Origin: Chlorobium sp.
GTDB taxonomy: Bacteria; Bacteroidota; Chlorobiia; Chlorobiales; Chlorobiaceae
Assembly: GCA_028282595.1 (NCBI GenBank)
Contig: JANQHQ010000036.1
Coordinates: 1-64,000, forward strand
DNA: 64,000 nt
Direction of reading: 5' to 3'
In this document: positions 45,893 through 53,869 of the stretch, piece after piece
Position numbering within the stretch: the first letter of the stretch is position 1
How the letters are laid out: each line of letters opens with the position of its first letter
Translations under genes and position numbers: made by a program
The notes under the pieces: model-generated
Database searches by the model: none
What the model was told of the DNA's origin: nothing
Seen by the model: only the letters and a program-made list of their open reading frames with translations

Positions 45893-46483
45893 GTGCGGAA
45901 ACTGTTACCCTCATGCATTGCGCTGGTTTTGCTGCTGAGCTCCTGTTCAGTCGTTAAAACCACGGCAAAAGCGGCTTATTCCGTCGGCGAATTCACGGTC
46001 AACCTGGTCGCCTCCCCGTTTACCCGGGATGAAATCGAATCGATCGACGGCCTTTCGCCCAGGGAAGCGATCCGCCAGGGGCGTGTCAAGAACGCCCCCT
46101 ACGTGGTGCACGGCAGAACCTACGTGCCGATGAGCGTCGAGGAAGCCCAAAACTTCCGCGAAACCGGAATCGCATCGTGGTACGGTGAAGAAACCCGCAG
46201 GAAAAAGAACGGTCACATCACGGCCAACGGCGAGCGCTTCGATCCCAAGAAGCCGAGCGCTGCGCACAAATACCTGCCTCTGCCGACCAACGTCAGGGTC
46301 ACGAACCTCGAAACGAAACGGTCGATCGTCGTACGGGTCAACGACCGCGGGCCGTTCGCTCACAACAGGGTGATCGATTTGAGCGCGGCCGCCGCGAAAA
46401 AACTTGGGTTCTACGAAAAAGGCACCGCACGTGTCGCCATCGAGGTAGTCTCCCTGAGAGCCGACGCGGGCCCATCCCGCTGA
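45893..46483 (+). CDS. rlpA: Septal ring lytic transglycosylase RlpA-like lipoprotein
   Basis: RlpA cuts peptide-free glycan strands at the septum. The product has a lipoprotein signal (LVLLLSSC) and a double-psi beta-barrel domain: GIASWYGEETRRKKNGH, ANGERFDP, AAHKYLPLPTNVRVTN, and VRVNDRGPFAHNRVIDLS with the catalytic aspartate. No SPOR domain follows. The start is uncertain: GTG at 45893 gives an ideal lipoprotein signal (196 residues); TTG at 45857 would add 12 residues. It is followed 28 bp later by the alkyltransferase-like gene. Confidence 0.88.
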   Translation: MRKLLPSCIALVLLLSSCSVVKTTAKAAYSVGEFTVNLVASPFTRDEIESIDGLSPREAIRQGRVKNAPYVVHGRTYVPMSVEEAQNFRETGIASWYGEETRRKKNGHITANGERFDPKKPSAAHKYLPLPTNVRVTNLETKRSIVVRVNDRGPFAHNRVIDLSAAAAKKLGFYEKGTARVAIEVVSLRADAGPSR

Positions 46484-46511
46484 GGCCGAAACCCGTCTCC
46501 GGTCCCCGCAC

Positions 46512-46841
46512 ATGACGTCATTCTACGAGCGAGTCTACGAGCTCGTCCGACAGATCCCGGAGGGAAACGTCTCGACCTACGGCATCATTGCCGAAAGGCT
46601 CAGCCTGCGCGGCGCGGCACGGATGGTCGGCTGGGCGCTCAACAGCGCCGATCTTTCGACGGTTCCCGCGCACCGGGTAGTCAACAGAAACGGGGAACTG
46701 AGCGGAAAACAGCATTTTCCCTCGCCGGACGCCATGCGCACAATGCTCGAGGCCGAAGGGATAACCTTTCTCCCCGACGGATCGGTCGATCTCGAACGCC
46801 ACCTGTTCCGCTTCGACCGGGACGGGAACGACGCTATTTGA
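46512..46841 (+). CDS. Alkyltransferase-like protein (MGMT family without active cysteine)
   Basis: ATL proteins bind O6-alkylguanine in DNA and hand it to nucleotide excision repair. The 109-residue product has the MGMT DNA-binding fold (GNVSTYGIIAERL, RMVGWALNS) and VPAHRVVNRNG, where the acceptor cysteine of PCHR is alanine (A53). It therefore cannot transfer alkyl groups and must act as a lesion marker. Length fits ATL. Its 3' end overlaps the transaldolase 3' end by 8 bp. Confidence 0.9.
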   Translation: MTSFYERVYELVRQIPEGNVSTYGIIAERLSLRGAARMVGWALNSADLSTVPAHRVVNRNGELSGKQHFPSPDAMRTMLEAEGITFLPDGSVDLERHLFRFDRDGNDAI

Positions 46842-47499
46842 AGACGGCCGCGTCCTGCATGAAACGATCGAGCCCGTTGTCGGTCAGCGGATGACGGGCA
46901 AGCTGTTCGATAACCTTGAAGGGCAGGGTCGCCACGTCAGCGCCCATCATGGCAGCCTCGACTACGTGCTGCGGATGGCGGACGCTTGCGACAAGCACCT
47001 CGGTCGAAAACCGGTAGTTTCCGTAGATCGAGACGATCTGCTCGATGAGAGCCATTCCTTCCGTACTGATATCGTCCAGACGGCCGACGAAGGGACTCAC
47101 GAACGACGCTCCGGCTTTCGCGGCGAGAATCGCCTGAGTCGGCGAGAAGACAAGCGTCGCGTTCGTTCTGATGCCTTTCGAGGAAAGCGTGCGGACAGCC
47201 TTCAGTCCCTCGAGGGTCAGCGGGCATTTGACCACGACGTTACCGGCTATAGAAGCGAGCTCCTCGCCCTGAGAGACCATTTCGTCCGCCGTAAGCGTCG
47301 TCACCTCGGCGCTCACCGGCCCGTCGAGAATCGTGCAGATTTTAGCGATATGTTCCTTGAAATCCTCGTAGGTAAACCGTTCCGGGTCTTCCACGATCTT
47401 GGCGACCAGGGAGGGATTGGTCGTAACACCGTCCAGGACGCCAAGCTCGTTGGCGGCCCTGATTTCGTCGAGATTCGCTGTATCGATGAAAAATTTCAT
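46834..47499 (-). CDS. tal: Transaldolase (short, TalC/fructose-6-phosphate-aldolase type)
   Basis: The 221-residue protein opens KFFIDTANLDEIRAA, has GVTTNPSLVAK, the Schiff-base lysine K91 in NVVVKCPLTLEGL, and TLVFSPTQAILAAKAGASFVSPFVGRLDD across the second half. This short class covers transaldolases and fructose-6-phosphate aldolases; in autotrophs transaldolase in the pentose pathway is more likely. It shares a minus-strand pair with the deoxyhypusine-synthase-like gene upstream (38-bp gap). Confidence 0.9.
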   Translation of the reverse strand: MKFFIDTANLDEIRAANELGVLDGVTTNPSLVAKIVEDPERFTYEDFKEHIAKICTILDGPVSAEVTTLTADEMVSQGEELASIAGNVVVKCPLTLEGLKAVRTLSSKGIRTNATLVFSPTQAILAAKAGASFVSPFVGRLDDISTEGMALIEQIVSIYGNYRFSTEVLVASVRHPQHVVEAAMMGADVATLPFKVIEQLARHPLTDNGLDRFMQDAAVFK

Positions 47500-47537
47500 G
47501 CCGTTCTCCGTGTTTTATGTTCGAATGTTCGAGCCCT

Positions 47538-48596
47538 TCACCCGCCGTTTTCCGGCACCGGCTGCCGGGCGAGCAGGGCGTTGAAGTTCTTGCCGGTGCG
47601 AGCCCGCCAGCCCTTTTTATGATAGGCGTATCCCGCCAGGAGCGGAAAAGCGATCGTGGCTTCGGCGAAAACCATCTGTTCGAAGACGGTGTCGACCTTT
47701 CCCCACGAACTGGCCTCCTTGAGGGTGGACCCCGAAAGACCCCCGTCCCGCTCGTCGGCGACCGTGACCTGCACGGCGTAGGTGTGCATCGAGACCTCCT
47801 CGTAGCCAAGCACCTCGGCGGCGACGACGATATCCTGTGTGAAGTTTTTCGGAACCCCGCCTCCGATCATGACGATTCCGGTCCTGTCGTTCTCGATCTT
47901 GATGCGGGTCAGCTCGCGGAAATCCTTCACCGAATCGATCGTCACCTGACGGTCGGGGTTGTTCCACTGCTGGTGCACCAGCCCGAAGCCCGCCGAGCAG
48001 TCGGAAAACGCCGGAACGAAGATCGGCACCCCTTTCTCGTAGGCCCTGTAGACGATCGAGTTCTTCTCGAGTCCTTTTTCTTCGATATAGCGGCCCATCT
48101 CCATGATGAACTCCCTCGACGAATACGCCCCCGGAACCATGCCGCCGGCGATCGCCGCGACGGTGTCGTCGCAGATCCTCAGTTCGTCTTCGTCGATATA
48201 GGTATCGTAGATGCGGTCGATGTGCAGCTCCCTGAGCACGGCGTCGTCCGCGAACGGATCGCCTCGGTAGTGCCTGAAGCCGAGCGCCTCGAAAAAGTCC
48301 TGATCGACGATGTTGGCGCCGGTGGAAACGACGGCGTCGACCATGTTGTGTTCGATCATGTCCACGACGACCTGCCTGAGGCCTGCGCTGACAAGCGAAC
48401 CGGCGAGCGTGAGAATGACCGCGCAGTCCGTATCGTTCTGCATTCTGTCCATGATGGAGGCGGCTTTGGCGAGATTTCGGGCCTGAAATGCGGTTCCGGC
48501 CATCTGCTCGATCATCGGTACGACGTCGAGGGATTTGATGTCGATATGCCGCACCGGTTCTTTCAGCAGCTCTTCCCTCGTCAAATCCGTATGCAT
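47538..48596 (-). CDS. Deoxyhypusine synthase-like protein
   Basis: The 352-residue product is a full-length homologue of eukaryotic/archaeal deoxyhypusine synthase, with STGANIVDQDFFEALG, FVPAFSDCSAGFGL, GGGVPKNFTQD and the SSWGKV motif carrying the catalytic lysine (K300). Bacteria lack eIF5A, so the substrate differs; known bacterial members act as homospermidine synthases, which is the best guess. ATG at 48596 is supported by the position of homology; the frame is open further to 48701. The SRP RNA gene lies upstream on the same strand. Confidence 0.85.
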   Translation of the reverse strand: MHTDLTREELLKEPVRHIDIKSLDVVPMIEQMAGTAFQARNLAKAASIMDRMQNDTDCAVILTLAGSLVSAGLRQVVVDMIEHNMVDAVVSTGANIVDQDFFEALGFRHYRGDPFADDAVLRELHIDRIYDTYIDEDELRICDDTVAAIAGGMVPGAYSSREFIMEMGRYIEEKGLEKNSIVYRAYEKGVPIFVPAFSDCSAGFGLVHQQWNNPDRQVTIDSVKDFRELTRIKIENDRTGIVMIGGGVPKNFTQDIVVAAEVLGYEEVSMHTYAVQVTVADERDGGLSGSTLKEASSWGKVDTVFEQMVFAEATIAFPLLAGYAYHKKGWRARTGKNFNALLARQPVPENGG

Positions 48597-48722
48597 CGCT
48601 CTTCTCCTTTTCCCGGTAACTGTGACATGACGCAGACATCCGTTTCGGACCGCCGCGGGAGGGTCTTCGGCGACGCGCCCCCGGAGGCTGCGCCGGATCA
48701 AGGCTCTTTCGAAACAAAAAAA

Positions 48723-48822
48723 GAGAGCAAGCTGACTATATCACACATTCACATTACCGGATGCTGCTTCCTTCCGGACCTGACATGGTTGGGCAAGGGA
48801 ATGTTGTATAGGACTTGCTCTC
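48723..48822 (-). ncRNA. ffs: Signal recognition particle 4.5S RNA
   Basis: On the minus strand the core GTCAGGTCCGGAAGGAAGC followed by AGC is the universal SRP54-binding loop. The ends GAGAGCAAG and CTTGCTCTC pair perfectly to close a rod of about 100 nt, and the 3' stem is followed by a T-rich stretch (TTTTTTTGTTTC), consistent with an intrinsic terminator. This is the short bacterial type without an Alu domain. A TATATT box lies about 25 bp upstream; a MITE inserted 38 bp upstream occupies the usual -35 region. Confidence 0.93.
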
Positions 48823-48860
48823 AAACTTGGCTATGGCGGAGGCCATGAATATAGCACAAA

Positions 48861-49133
48861 CCTAAACTGAGCGTTTCAACAAATGCATCAATACGAGTAA
48901 GCTTATAAAAAACAGTCTCTTATACTGTTCAAAAGATATGATTATTCGTCACCTGTCAGGGTACAAAAAAACCGATAAAGAACCGCATGTGTTGAAATCC
49001 CGACTTGTCGGGAAATGCCGATCACACCACATCTGCTTCGTTACAGAGAATTTGCGTCCCGACAAGTCGGGATACAGCGGCATTCCCTGTGCCTTGCATT
49101 CTGTAGGCATGCTCGGCAATCGCTCAATTTAGG
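48861..49133 (-). mobile_element. MITE family A, copy 3 (273 bp)
   Basis: The ends CCTAAACTGAGCG and CGCTCAATTTAGG are inverted repeats with ACAAA immediately on both sides (48856-48860 and 49134-49138). Two internal hairpins, TCCCGACTTGTCGGGA and TCCCGACAAGTCGGGA (near 48998 and 49056), are present. TTGAAC (48927-48932) and TATAAG (48902-48907), 19 bp apart on the minus strand, read towards ffs. The 271 bp that follow, up to the HAD gene at 49405, hold no gene that I can support. Confidence 0.9.
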
Positions 49134-49404
49134 ACAAAAATAGTTTTACGCAAATAAATTCCAAATAAACCGCCCGCAACGCGGCCCGGCGATGACAAAG
49201 GCCTTTTATCTTTACCCCGGCTGTTATAACTTCCAGAGCATTTGCAGTACTACGTCAATTTACGCGGAGAGCGGTTCCCGATCCGGAAGCTATGGACAAG
49301 AGAAAACTATCGAGCGGTATCTGTCTTGCGGGAAAGCCGCACCTCGGCCGGAATACCGGTGCGCCGGAAAACCGGGCCGCCCGCCGGAACGAGATAGAGC
49401 GGAC

Positions 49405-50130
49405 ATGACACACCGATCGGACGACAGCAACGCGCGGAACGGCGAACGGTTCGCCTTCATCTTCGACATGGACGGCGTCCTTGTCGACAACATGCGCCTC
49501 CACGCCCGATCGTGGGTCGAACTGTTCAACGACTACGGGCTCGAAGGAATGGAGCCCGAGCGCTATCTCCGCGAAACCGCCGGCATGAAGGGCCTCGACG
49601 TCCTCCGGCACTTCCTTCGCCCGGACATCACGCCGGCCGAAGCCGATCATCTCACCGAGCTGAAGGACTTTCTCTACCGCGTCATGTACCGCAGGGAAAT
49701 GCAGCCTATGCCCGGCCTCGAGACGTTCCTCGCTCTGGCTTCGGAAGGCGGCATAGGACTCGGCGTCGGCACGGGCGCCGGTGCGAAAAACATCGAATTC
49801 ACGCTTGAACGTCCGCCCTTCCGGGAGCGGTTCGAAGCGGTCGTGGGATCGCACCAGGTCCGGCGCGGCAAGCCCCACCCGGATATTTTTCTCCAAGTCG
49901 CCGAGCTGCTCGGCGTTCCGGCCTCCCGCTGCGTCGTTTTCGAGGACGCGCTCCCCGGAATAGAAGCCGCAAACGCCGCGGGCATGAAGAGCATCGCGCT
50001 CTCGACAACCAACCCGCCGGAGATCATGGGCGATCTTCCGGGAGTCATGACGGTTATCGGCGACTTCACCGGGATCACCCCACCGGAGGTGCTTGAAAAG
50101 CTGCGCGAACCGCAATCAACAGAGAGATAA
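49405..50130 (+). CDS. HAD hydrolase, beta-phosphoglucomutase-like
   Basis: The 241-residue product has HAD motif I FIFDMDGVLVDNM, a helical cap, GVGTGAGAKN (motif II region), the KPHPDIFLQVAELLG lysine motif and VFEDALPGIEAANAAGM (motif IV). This is the layout of beta-phosphoglucomutase and sugar-phosphatase subfamilies; substrate not determined. ATG at 49405 is chosen because upstream in-frame sequence lacks protein character. It is 15 bp from argS. Confidence 0.85.
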   Translation: MTHRSDDSNARNGERFAFIFDMDGVLVDNMRLHARSWVELFNDYGLEGMEPERYLRETAGMKGLDVLRHFLRPDITPAEADHLTELKDFLYRVMYRREMQPMPGLETFLALASEGGIGLGVGTGAGAKNIEFTLERPPFRERFEAVVGSHQVRRGKPHPDIFLQVAELLGVPASRCVVFEDALPGIEAANAAGMKSIALSTTNPPEIMGDLPGVMTVIGDFTGITPPEVLEKLREPQSTER

Positions 50131-50145
50131 GGAAACGCCGAAACC

Positions 50146-51801
50146 ATGCAATCGTACCTTGTAGAGGCTATCGCGGCTGCGCTCCGCGCAACCGGAATTG
50201 AAACCGACAGGGAAATTCAGATAGAGAAACCGGCCGACAGGAAATTCGGGGACTTTTCCTCGAACGTCGCGCTCGTGCTGGCCGGAACGTGCGGCATGAA
50301 CCCGCGCGAGCTCGCGCGGAAGATCACGGAAAACCTGACGTTCAGACCGGGAACCGTCAGCGGGACGGATATCGCCGGGCCCGGCTTCATCAACTTCCGC
50401 CTCGACCCCTGCTTCATCATGCAGTCCGCGGGAGAGATCATCGTGGAAGGGGACTCCTTCGGATCAGGCTGCTCCGGCAAGGGCAAAAAGGCGATAGTCG
50501 AATACGTCAGCGCCAACCCCACCGGTCCCCTCACCATCGGAAGAGGACGGGGAGGCGTCCTCGGGGACTGCATCGCGAACCTTCTCGAAACCCAGGGGTA
50601 CGAGGTGACGAGGGAGTACTACTTCAACGATGCCGGACGGCAGATGACCATTCTCGCCGAATCCGTACGGCTGCGCTACCTCGAACTCTGCGACCGCGAC
50701 GTCGCGTTCCCTGATACCCACTACCAGGGGGGATACATCAGGGAGATCGCCGAAAAGCTCCACGAGAAACACGGCGACGCGCTCGCGGATTCCGGCTCGC
50801 TCGACGAGTTCAAGCGTACGGCGGAAACCGTCATTTTCACCCATATCAAGCACACCCTCCACCGTCTCGGTATAGAGCACGACAGCTACTTCAACGAGCA
50901 CAGGCTCTATCTCGAGGACGAGGGCGGCATGTCGGCCAACGGCAGGATCATTGATGCCCTGCGGAAGAAAGGGTTTATCGGGGAGTACGACGGCGCGACC
51001 TGGTTCACCACCACGAAGCTCGGGCAGGAAAAGGACAAGGTTCTCCTGAAGTCCAGCGGCGAACCGAGCTACCGGCTGCCGGACATCGCCTATCATGTCA
51101 CGAAGTTCGAGAGAGGGTTTTCCGAAATCGTGAACGTCTTCGGGGCCGATCATATCGACGAATACCCGGACGTTATCGAAGCCCTGAAAATCCTCGGTTA
51201 CGACGGAGACCGCATCCGGGTCGCCATCAACCAGTTCGTCACGACGACCGTGAACGGCGAAACCGTCAAAATGTCGACGAGAAAAGGCAATGCGGACCTC
51301 CTCGACGACCTCATCGACGATGTCGGCGCGGACGCCACCCGCCTCTTCTTCATCATGCGCAGCCGCGACTCGCATCTGAACTTCGATATCGAACTGGCGA
51401 AAAAGCAGTCGAAGGACAACCCGGTCTTCTATCTGCAGTACGCGCACGCCCGCATATGCAGCCTCCTTCGCATGGCCGAAAAAGAAATCGGTTTCACCGA
51501 GGGGGGCACCGGCGCCCATCTCATGGAAAAACTCTCTTCCGTGCACGAAGTGCAGCTCGCGCTCGCACTGTCGGACTATCCCGAAATCATCCTGCGCGCC
51601 GTCCGCCAGTTGGAACCCCAGAAAATGGTCGAGTACCTGCACTCCGTAGCCGAGCTGTACCACCGCTTCTACCAGGAGTGTCCGATTCTCAGGGCCGAGC
51701 CGGATACCCGCACCGCAAGGCTGTTTCTGTCCGTTGCGACCCGCCAGGTGCTCCGCAACGGTTTCAGGATACTCGGCGTCACCGCCCCCGAATCGATGTA
51801 A
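50146..51801 (+). CDS. argS: Arginyl-tRNA synthetase with degenerate HIGH motif
   Basis: ArgS charges tRNA-Arg. The 551-residue protein has the N-terminal Add-1 domain, SANPTGPL at 122-129, a Rossmann core, the KMSTRKGN motif at 375-382 (functional equivalent of KMSKS), and the C-terminal anticodon-binding helices. The class I signature that normally reads HVGHGRG is TIGRGRG (130-136): both histidines are replaced, by threonine and arginine. I checked the codons; the frame is intact and all else is conserved. No other argS is in the window. Confidence 0.93.
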   Translation: MQSYLVEAIAAALRATGIETDREIQIEKPADRKFGDFSSNVALVLAGTCGMNPRELARKITENLTFRPGTVSGTDIAGPGFINFRLDPCFIMQSAGEIIVEGDSFGSGCSGKGKKAIVEYVSANPTGPLTIGRGRGGVLGDCIANLLETQGYEVTREYYFNDAGRQMTILAESVRLRYLELCDRDVAFPDTHYQGGYIREIAEKLHEKHGDALADSGSLDEFKRTAETVIFTHIKHTLHRLGIEHDSYFNEHRLYLEDEGGMSANGRIIDALRKKGFIGEYDGATWFTTTKLGQEKDKVLLKSSGEPSYRLPDIAYHVTKFERGFSEIVNVFGADHIDEYPDVIEALKILGYDGDRIRVAINQFVTTTVNGETVKMSTRKGNADLLDDLIDDVGADATRLFFIMRSRDSHLNFDIELAKKQSKDNPVFYLQYAHARICSLLRMAEKEIGFTEGGTGAHLMEKLSSVHEVQLALALSDYPEIILRAVRQLEPQKMVEYLHSVAELYHRFYQECPILRAEPDTRTARLFLSVATRQVLRNGFRILGVTAPESM

Positions 51802-51818
51802 CGGGTACGCTGCCTCCC

Positions 51819-52412
51819 TCAGGGCGTGCGGTAGAGATCGTTGCTGTGAATGTAGTCGAGGATGGACGAGGGGATGAGGCCGCTGCAGTCCGATCCGGAA
51901 CGAAGCCGATCGCGGACTTCCGTCGACGAGAGCGGAAACTTGAACCGGACGACCCGAAAACCGTGCTCCGGCCGGTCCGCGCCTTCCTCTGATCCTGAAG
52001 AGCCGTCGCTGCGCCCGAAAACCACCACCGTGCATCGGCGCGCCAGCTCCTCCCACGACTTCCAGAGATGGAAATTCCGGTAGTTGTCTTCTCCGATGAG
52101 AAGAAACAGGTCGCCCGGACCGTAACGCTCCTCGATAGAGACGACATGATCGATGGTGTAGGAGAGCCCCTCTCTCGAAAGCTCCCAGTCGGTCACCTCG
52201 GCCACCCGGCCGGTGTTGTTTATGATGCGGGCGAGCAGTCCGGCCATTGCAAGGCGGTCGGCGCCGGAGGTCGTGCGAAGATCCTTGAGCGGGTTGTTCG
52301 AAACGGAAATTATCAGCCTGTCGAGCCTCAGAAGCTCCCGGGCGTAGAGGCAGAGAGCGAGATGACCGTTATGCGGCGGATCGAACGTTCCTCCGAGCAG
52401 AGCGAGTCGCAC
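51819..52412 (-). CDS. nadD: Nicotinate-nucleotide adenylyltransferase
   Basis: NadD makes deamido-NAD from nicotinate mononucleotide. The 197-residue protein has GGTFDPPHNGH (8-18), SNNPLKD, the GEDNYRNFHLW substrate loop, and a C-terminal VRFKFPLSSTEVRDRLRSG resembling the ISSTxIR motif. The start is GTG at 52412. It is 15 bp after bamD on the same strand and converges with argS. Confidence 0.93.
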   Translation of the reverse strand: MRLALLGGTFDPPHNGHLALCLYARELLRLDRLIISVSNNPLKDLRTTSGADRLAMAGLLARIINNTGRVAEVTDWELSREGLSYTIDHVVSIEERYGPGDLFLLIGEDNYRNFHLWKSWEELARRCTVVVFGRSDGSSGSEEGADRPEHGFRVVRFKFPLSSTEVRDRLRSGSDCSGLIPSSILDYIHSNDLYRTP

Positions 52413-52427
52413 GGCAAGGGGTGGGTC

Positions 52428-53321
52428 TTACTGATTGCCGAAATGCTGGACGACCTTCTCCCGGTATCCGGCAACCTTGTCGATGTTCTCCGGGAACTGC
52501 TGATCGTAGGCGTCGAGCACAGCCTTGGCCTCGAACCACTTCTCCCGCTTGATCAGCACCTCTATTTTTCCGGTCCACGCCTTCTCGAAGTAGGTCGTAT
52601 CGGGATAGAACCGGAGGATCTCGTCGAAGTAGAGCATGGATGCCCGATAACGTTTGAGCCTTCTGTACTGCTCGGCTACAGAGTAGGTGCTGCGCGAAAG
52701 CTTCTCCCTGAGGGAGATAACGCTGCTGACGGCTTCCTGGGCTTTTTCCACTCTCGCAAATTCGGCGCTGGCCGCTGCGAGCTGGCGCTCGTAGTCGGCA
52801 TTGCCGGGATTGAGCTGCAGAAGCCCCTTGTACATTTCGATATCTTCCGCCAACTGTTTCGGATCCCTGACGGGATACATGTCGAGATAGAGCCGAAACT
52901 CCCTGATAGCCCTTCTGGTATGCTCCTGGTCCCTCGGGTAATCGGGTGAAAGCTCCATGTGCGATCTGGCGAGATTGAACTGCGCGTCGGCGGCATGGGG
53001 TGAGCCCGGCGTCTGCTCCAGAAGCCTCCTGTACATCTCTATGGCCAGCAGATACTGTTCGGACTCGTAGTAGGCCCCGGCGAGCTCGAACAACACGTCG
53101 TCCTCGAGAGTCGTTGCACGGGCGTCGAACATCAGGGACTCGAGCTCAATGATCGCCTTGTCGTAATCCTCCTTGCCCACGAGGGCCTGCACATAGGTGT
53201 ATCGGTCCGTCAATTTGCCTGTCGCAGGTGGCTGCACCGAGGAACATCCGGCAAAAATCGTGCTTGCGGCCAGGCAGAGCCCGGCGAGAAAAGTCCGTGT
53301 CGTGAATCGTGAAACCGGCAT
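52428..53321 (-). CDS. bamD: BamD-like outer-membrane assembly lipoprotein
   Basis: BamD is the essential TPR lipoprotein of the BAM complex that inserts outer-membrane barrels. The 297-residue product has a lipobox TIFAGC (C26) and about five TPR-like helix pairs with the BamD pattern (YVQALVGKEDYDKAIIELESL; YYESEQYLLAIEMYRRLL; FPENIDKVAGYREKVVQHF). Family resemblance is to BamD/YfiO or ComL. It shares an operon with nadD. Confidence 0.85.
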   Translation of the reverse strand: MPVSRFTTRTFLAGLCLAASTIFAGCSSVQPPATGKLTDRYTYVQALVGKEDYDKAIIELESLMFDARATTLEDDVLFELAGAYYESEQYLLAIEMYRRLLEQTPGSPHAADAQFNLARSHMELSPDYPRDQEHTRRAIREFRLYLDMYPVRDPKQLAEDIEMYKGLLQLNPGNADYERQLAAASAEFARVEKAQEAVSSVISLREKLSRSTYSVAEQYRRLKRYRASMLYFDEILRFYPDTTYFEKAWTGKIEVLIKREKWFEAKAVLDAYDQQFPENIDKVAGYREKVVQHFGNQ

Positions 53322-53469
53322 AATCGCTCCGTGAATGGCAGAATATGAAAAAAGAAAGAATACGATCTATTACGCATAAAATCAAACCGGCGGCCGGGAA
53401 GCCGGCAACCGGTCATCGTTGTGAGCATACACCTTTACACGGCCGGGCCGAACGCCTGAAGGAGCCGTC

Positions 53470-53712
53470 TTATCGCCTTTTTGCCGGCTTGACTTCGGGA
53501 GGGGCATCGAAGTAGCCCACGGTGAAGGTAAAGCTTTCCGCGGTGTTTTTTCCGAACGGCACGTACAGGGGGCAGTAGCCGATGATCCCGGTCGCCAGCG
53601 GAATGATGCCGGTAAGCCACCACCAGCCGTTAAAAACGAACGCTGCGACGATCATCACGGCGCCGGTGAAGATTCTGACGGTCCTGTCGACGGAGCCAAT
53701 GTTTTTCTTCAT
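53470..53712 (-). CDS. DUF2892 small membrane protein
   Basis: The 80-residue product starts MKKNIGSVDRTVRI and has two transmembrane helices (about 15-30 and 32-48) with GYCPLYVPFG, the DUF2892 pattern seen alone or fused to rhodanese domains (YgaP). Such proteins are common near sulfur-metabolism genes. GGAGG lies upstream of the ATG. Confidence 0.85.
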   Translation of the reverse strand: MKKNIGSVDRTVRIFTGAVMIVAAFVFNGWWWLTGIIPLATGIIGYCPLYVPFGKNTAESFTFTVGYFDAPPEVKPAKRR

Positions 53713-53827
53713 GAGTCGGGCCTCCTGTTTAAAGCGGTTGAAAAAACAATCATTACGATACGCTCATCCCTAAAATTACAACCCGGCGGGAGTTATATCA
53801 AAGGCCAGCGGATTTTTTCGCCCGTCG

Positions 53828-53851
53828 GTGCGCGCCCGGCCGGGCGCGCAC
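53828..53851. terminator. Perfect 24-bp GC palindrome downstream of the DsrE gene
   Basis: Arms GTGCGCGCCCGG and its exact complement meet with no loop. It lies 19 bp after the DsrE-family stop codon on that strand, in the position of a transcription terminator, but no U-tract follows. A role in mRNA 3'-end protection is equally possible. Confidence 0.4.
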
Positions 53852-53869
53852 GGCCCTGGGCGGAACGAC

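Noticed and set aside
26274..49132. Short cysteine-containing frames inside the three MITEs, similar between copies
   Set aside because: The similarity follows from the repeat sequence itself; the frames cross the hairpins, lack ribosome-binding sites and start or stop at different points in each copy.
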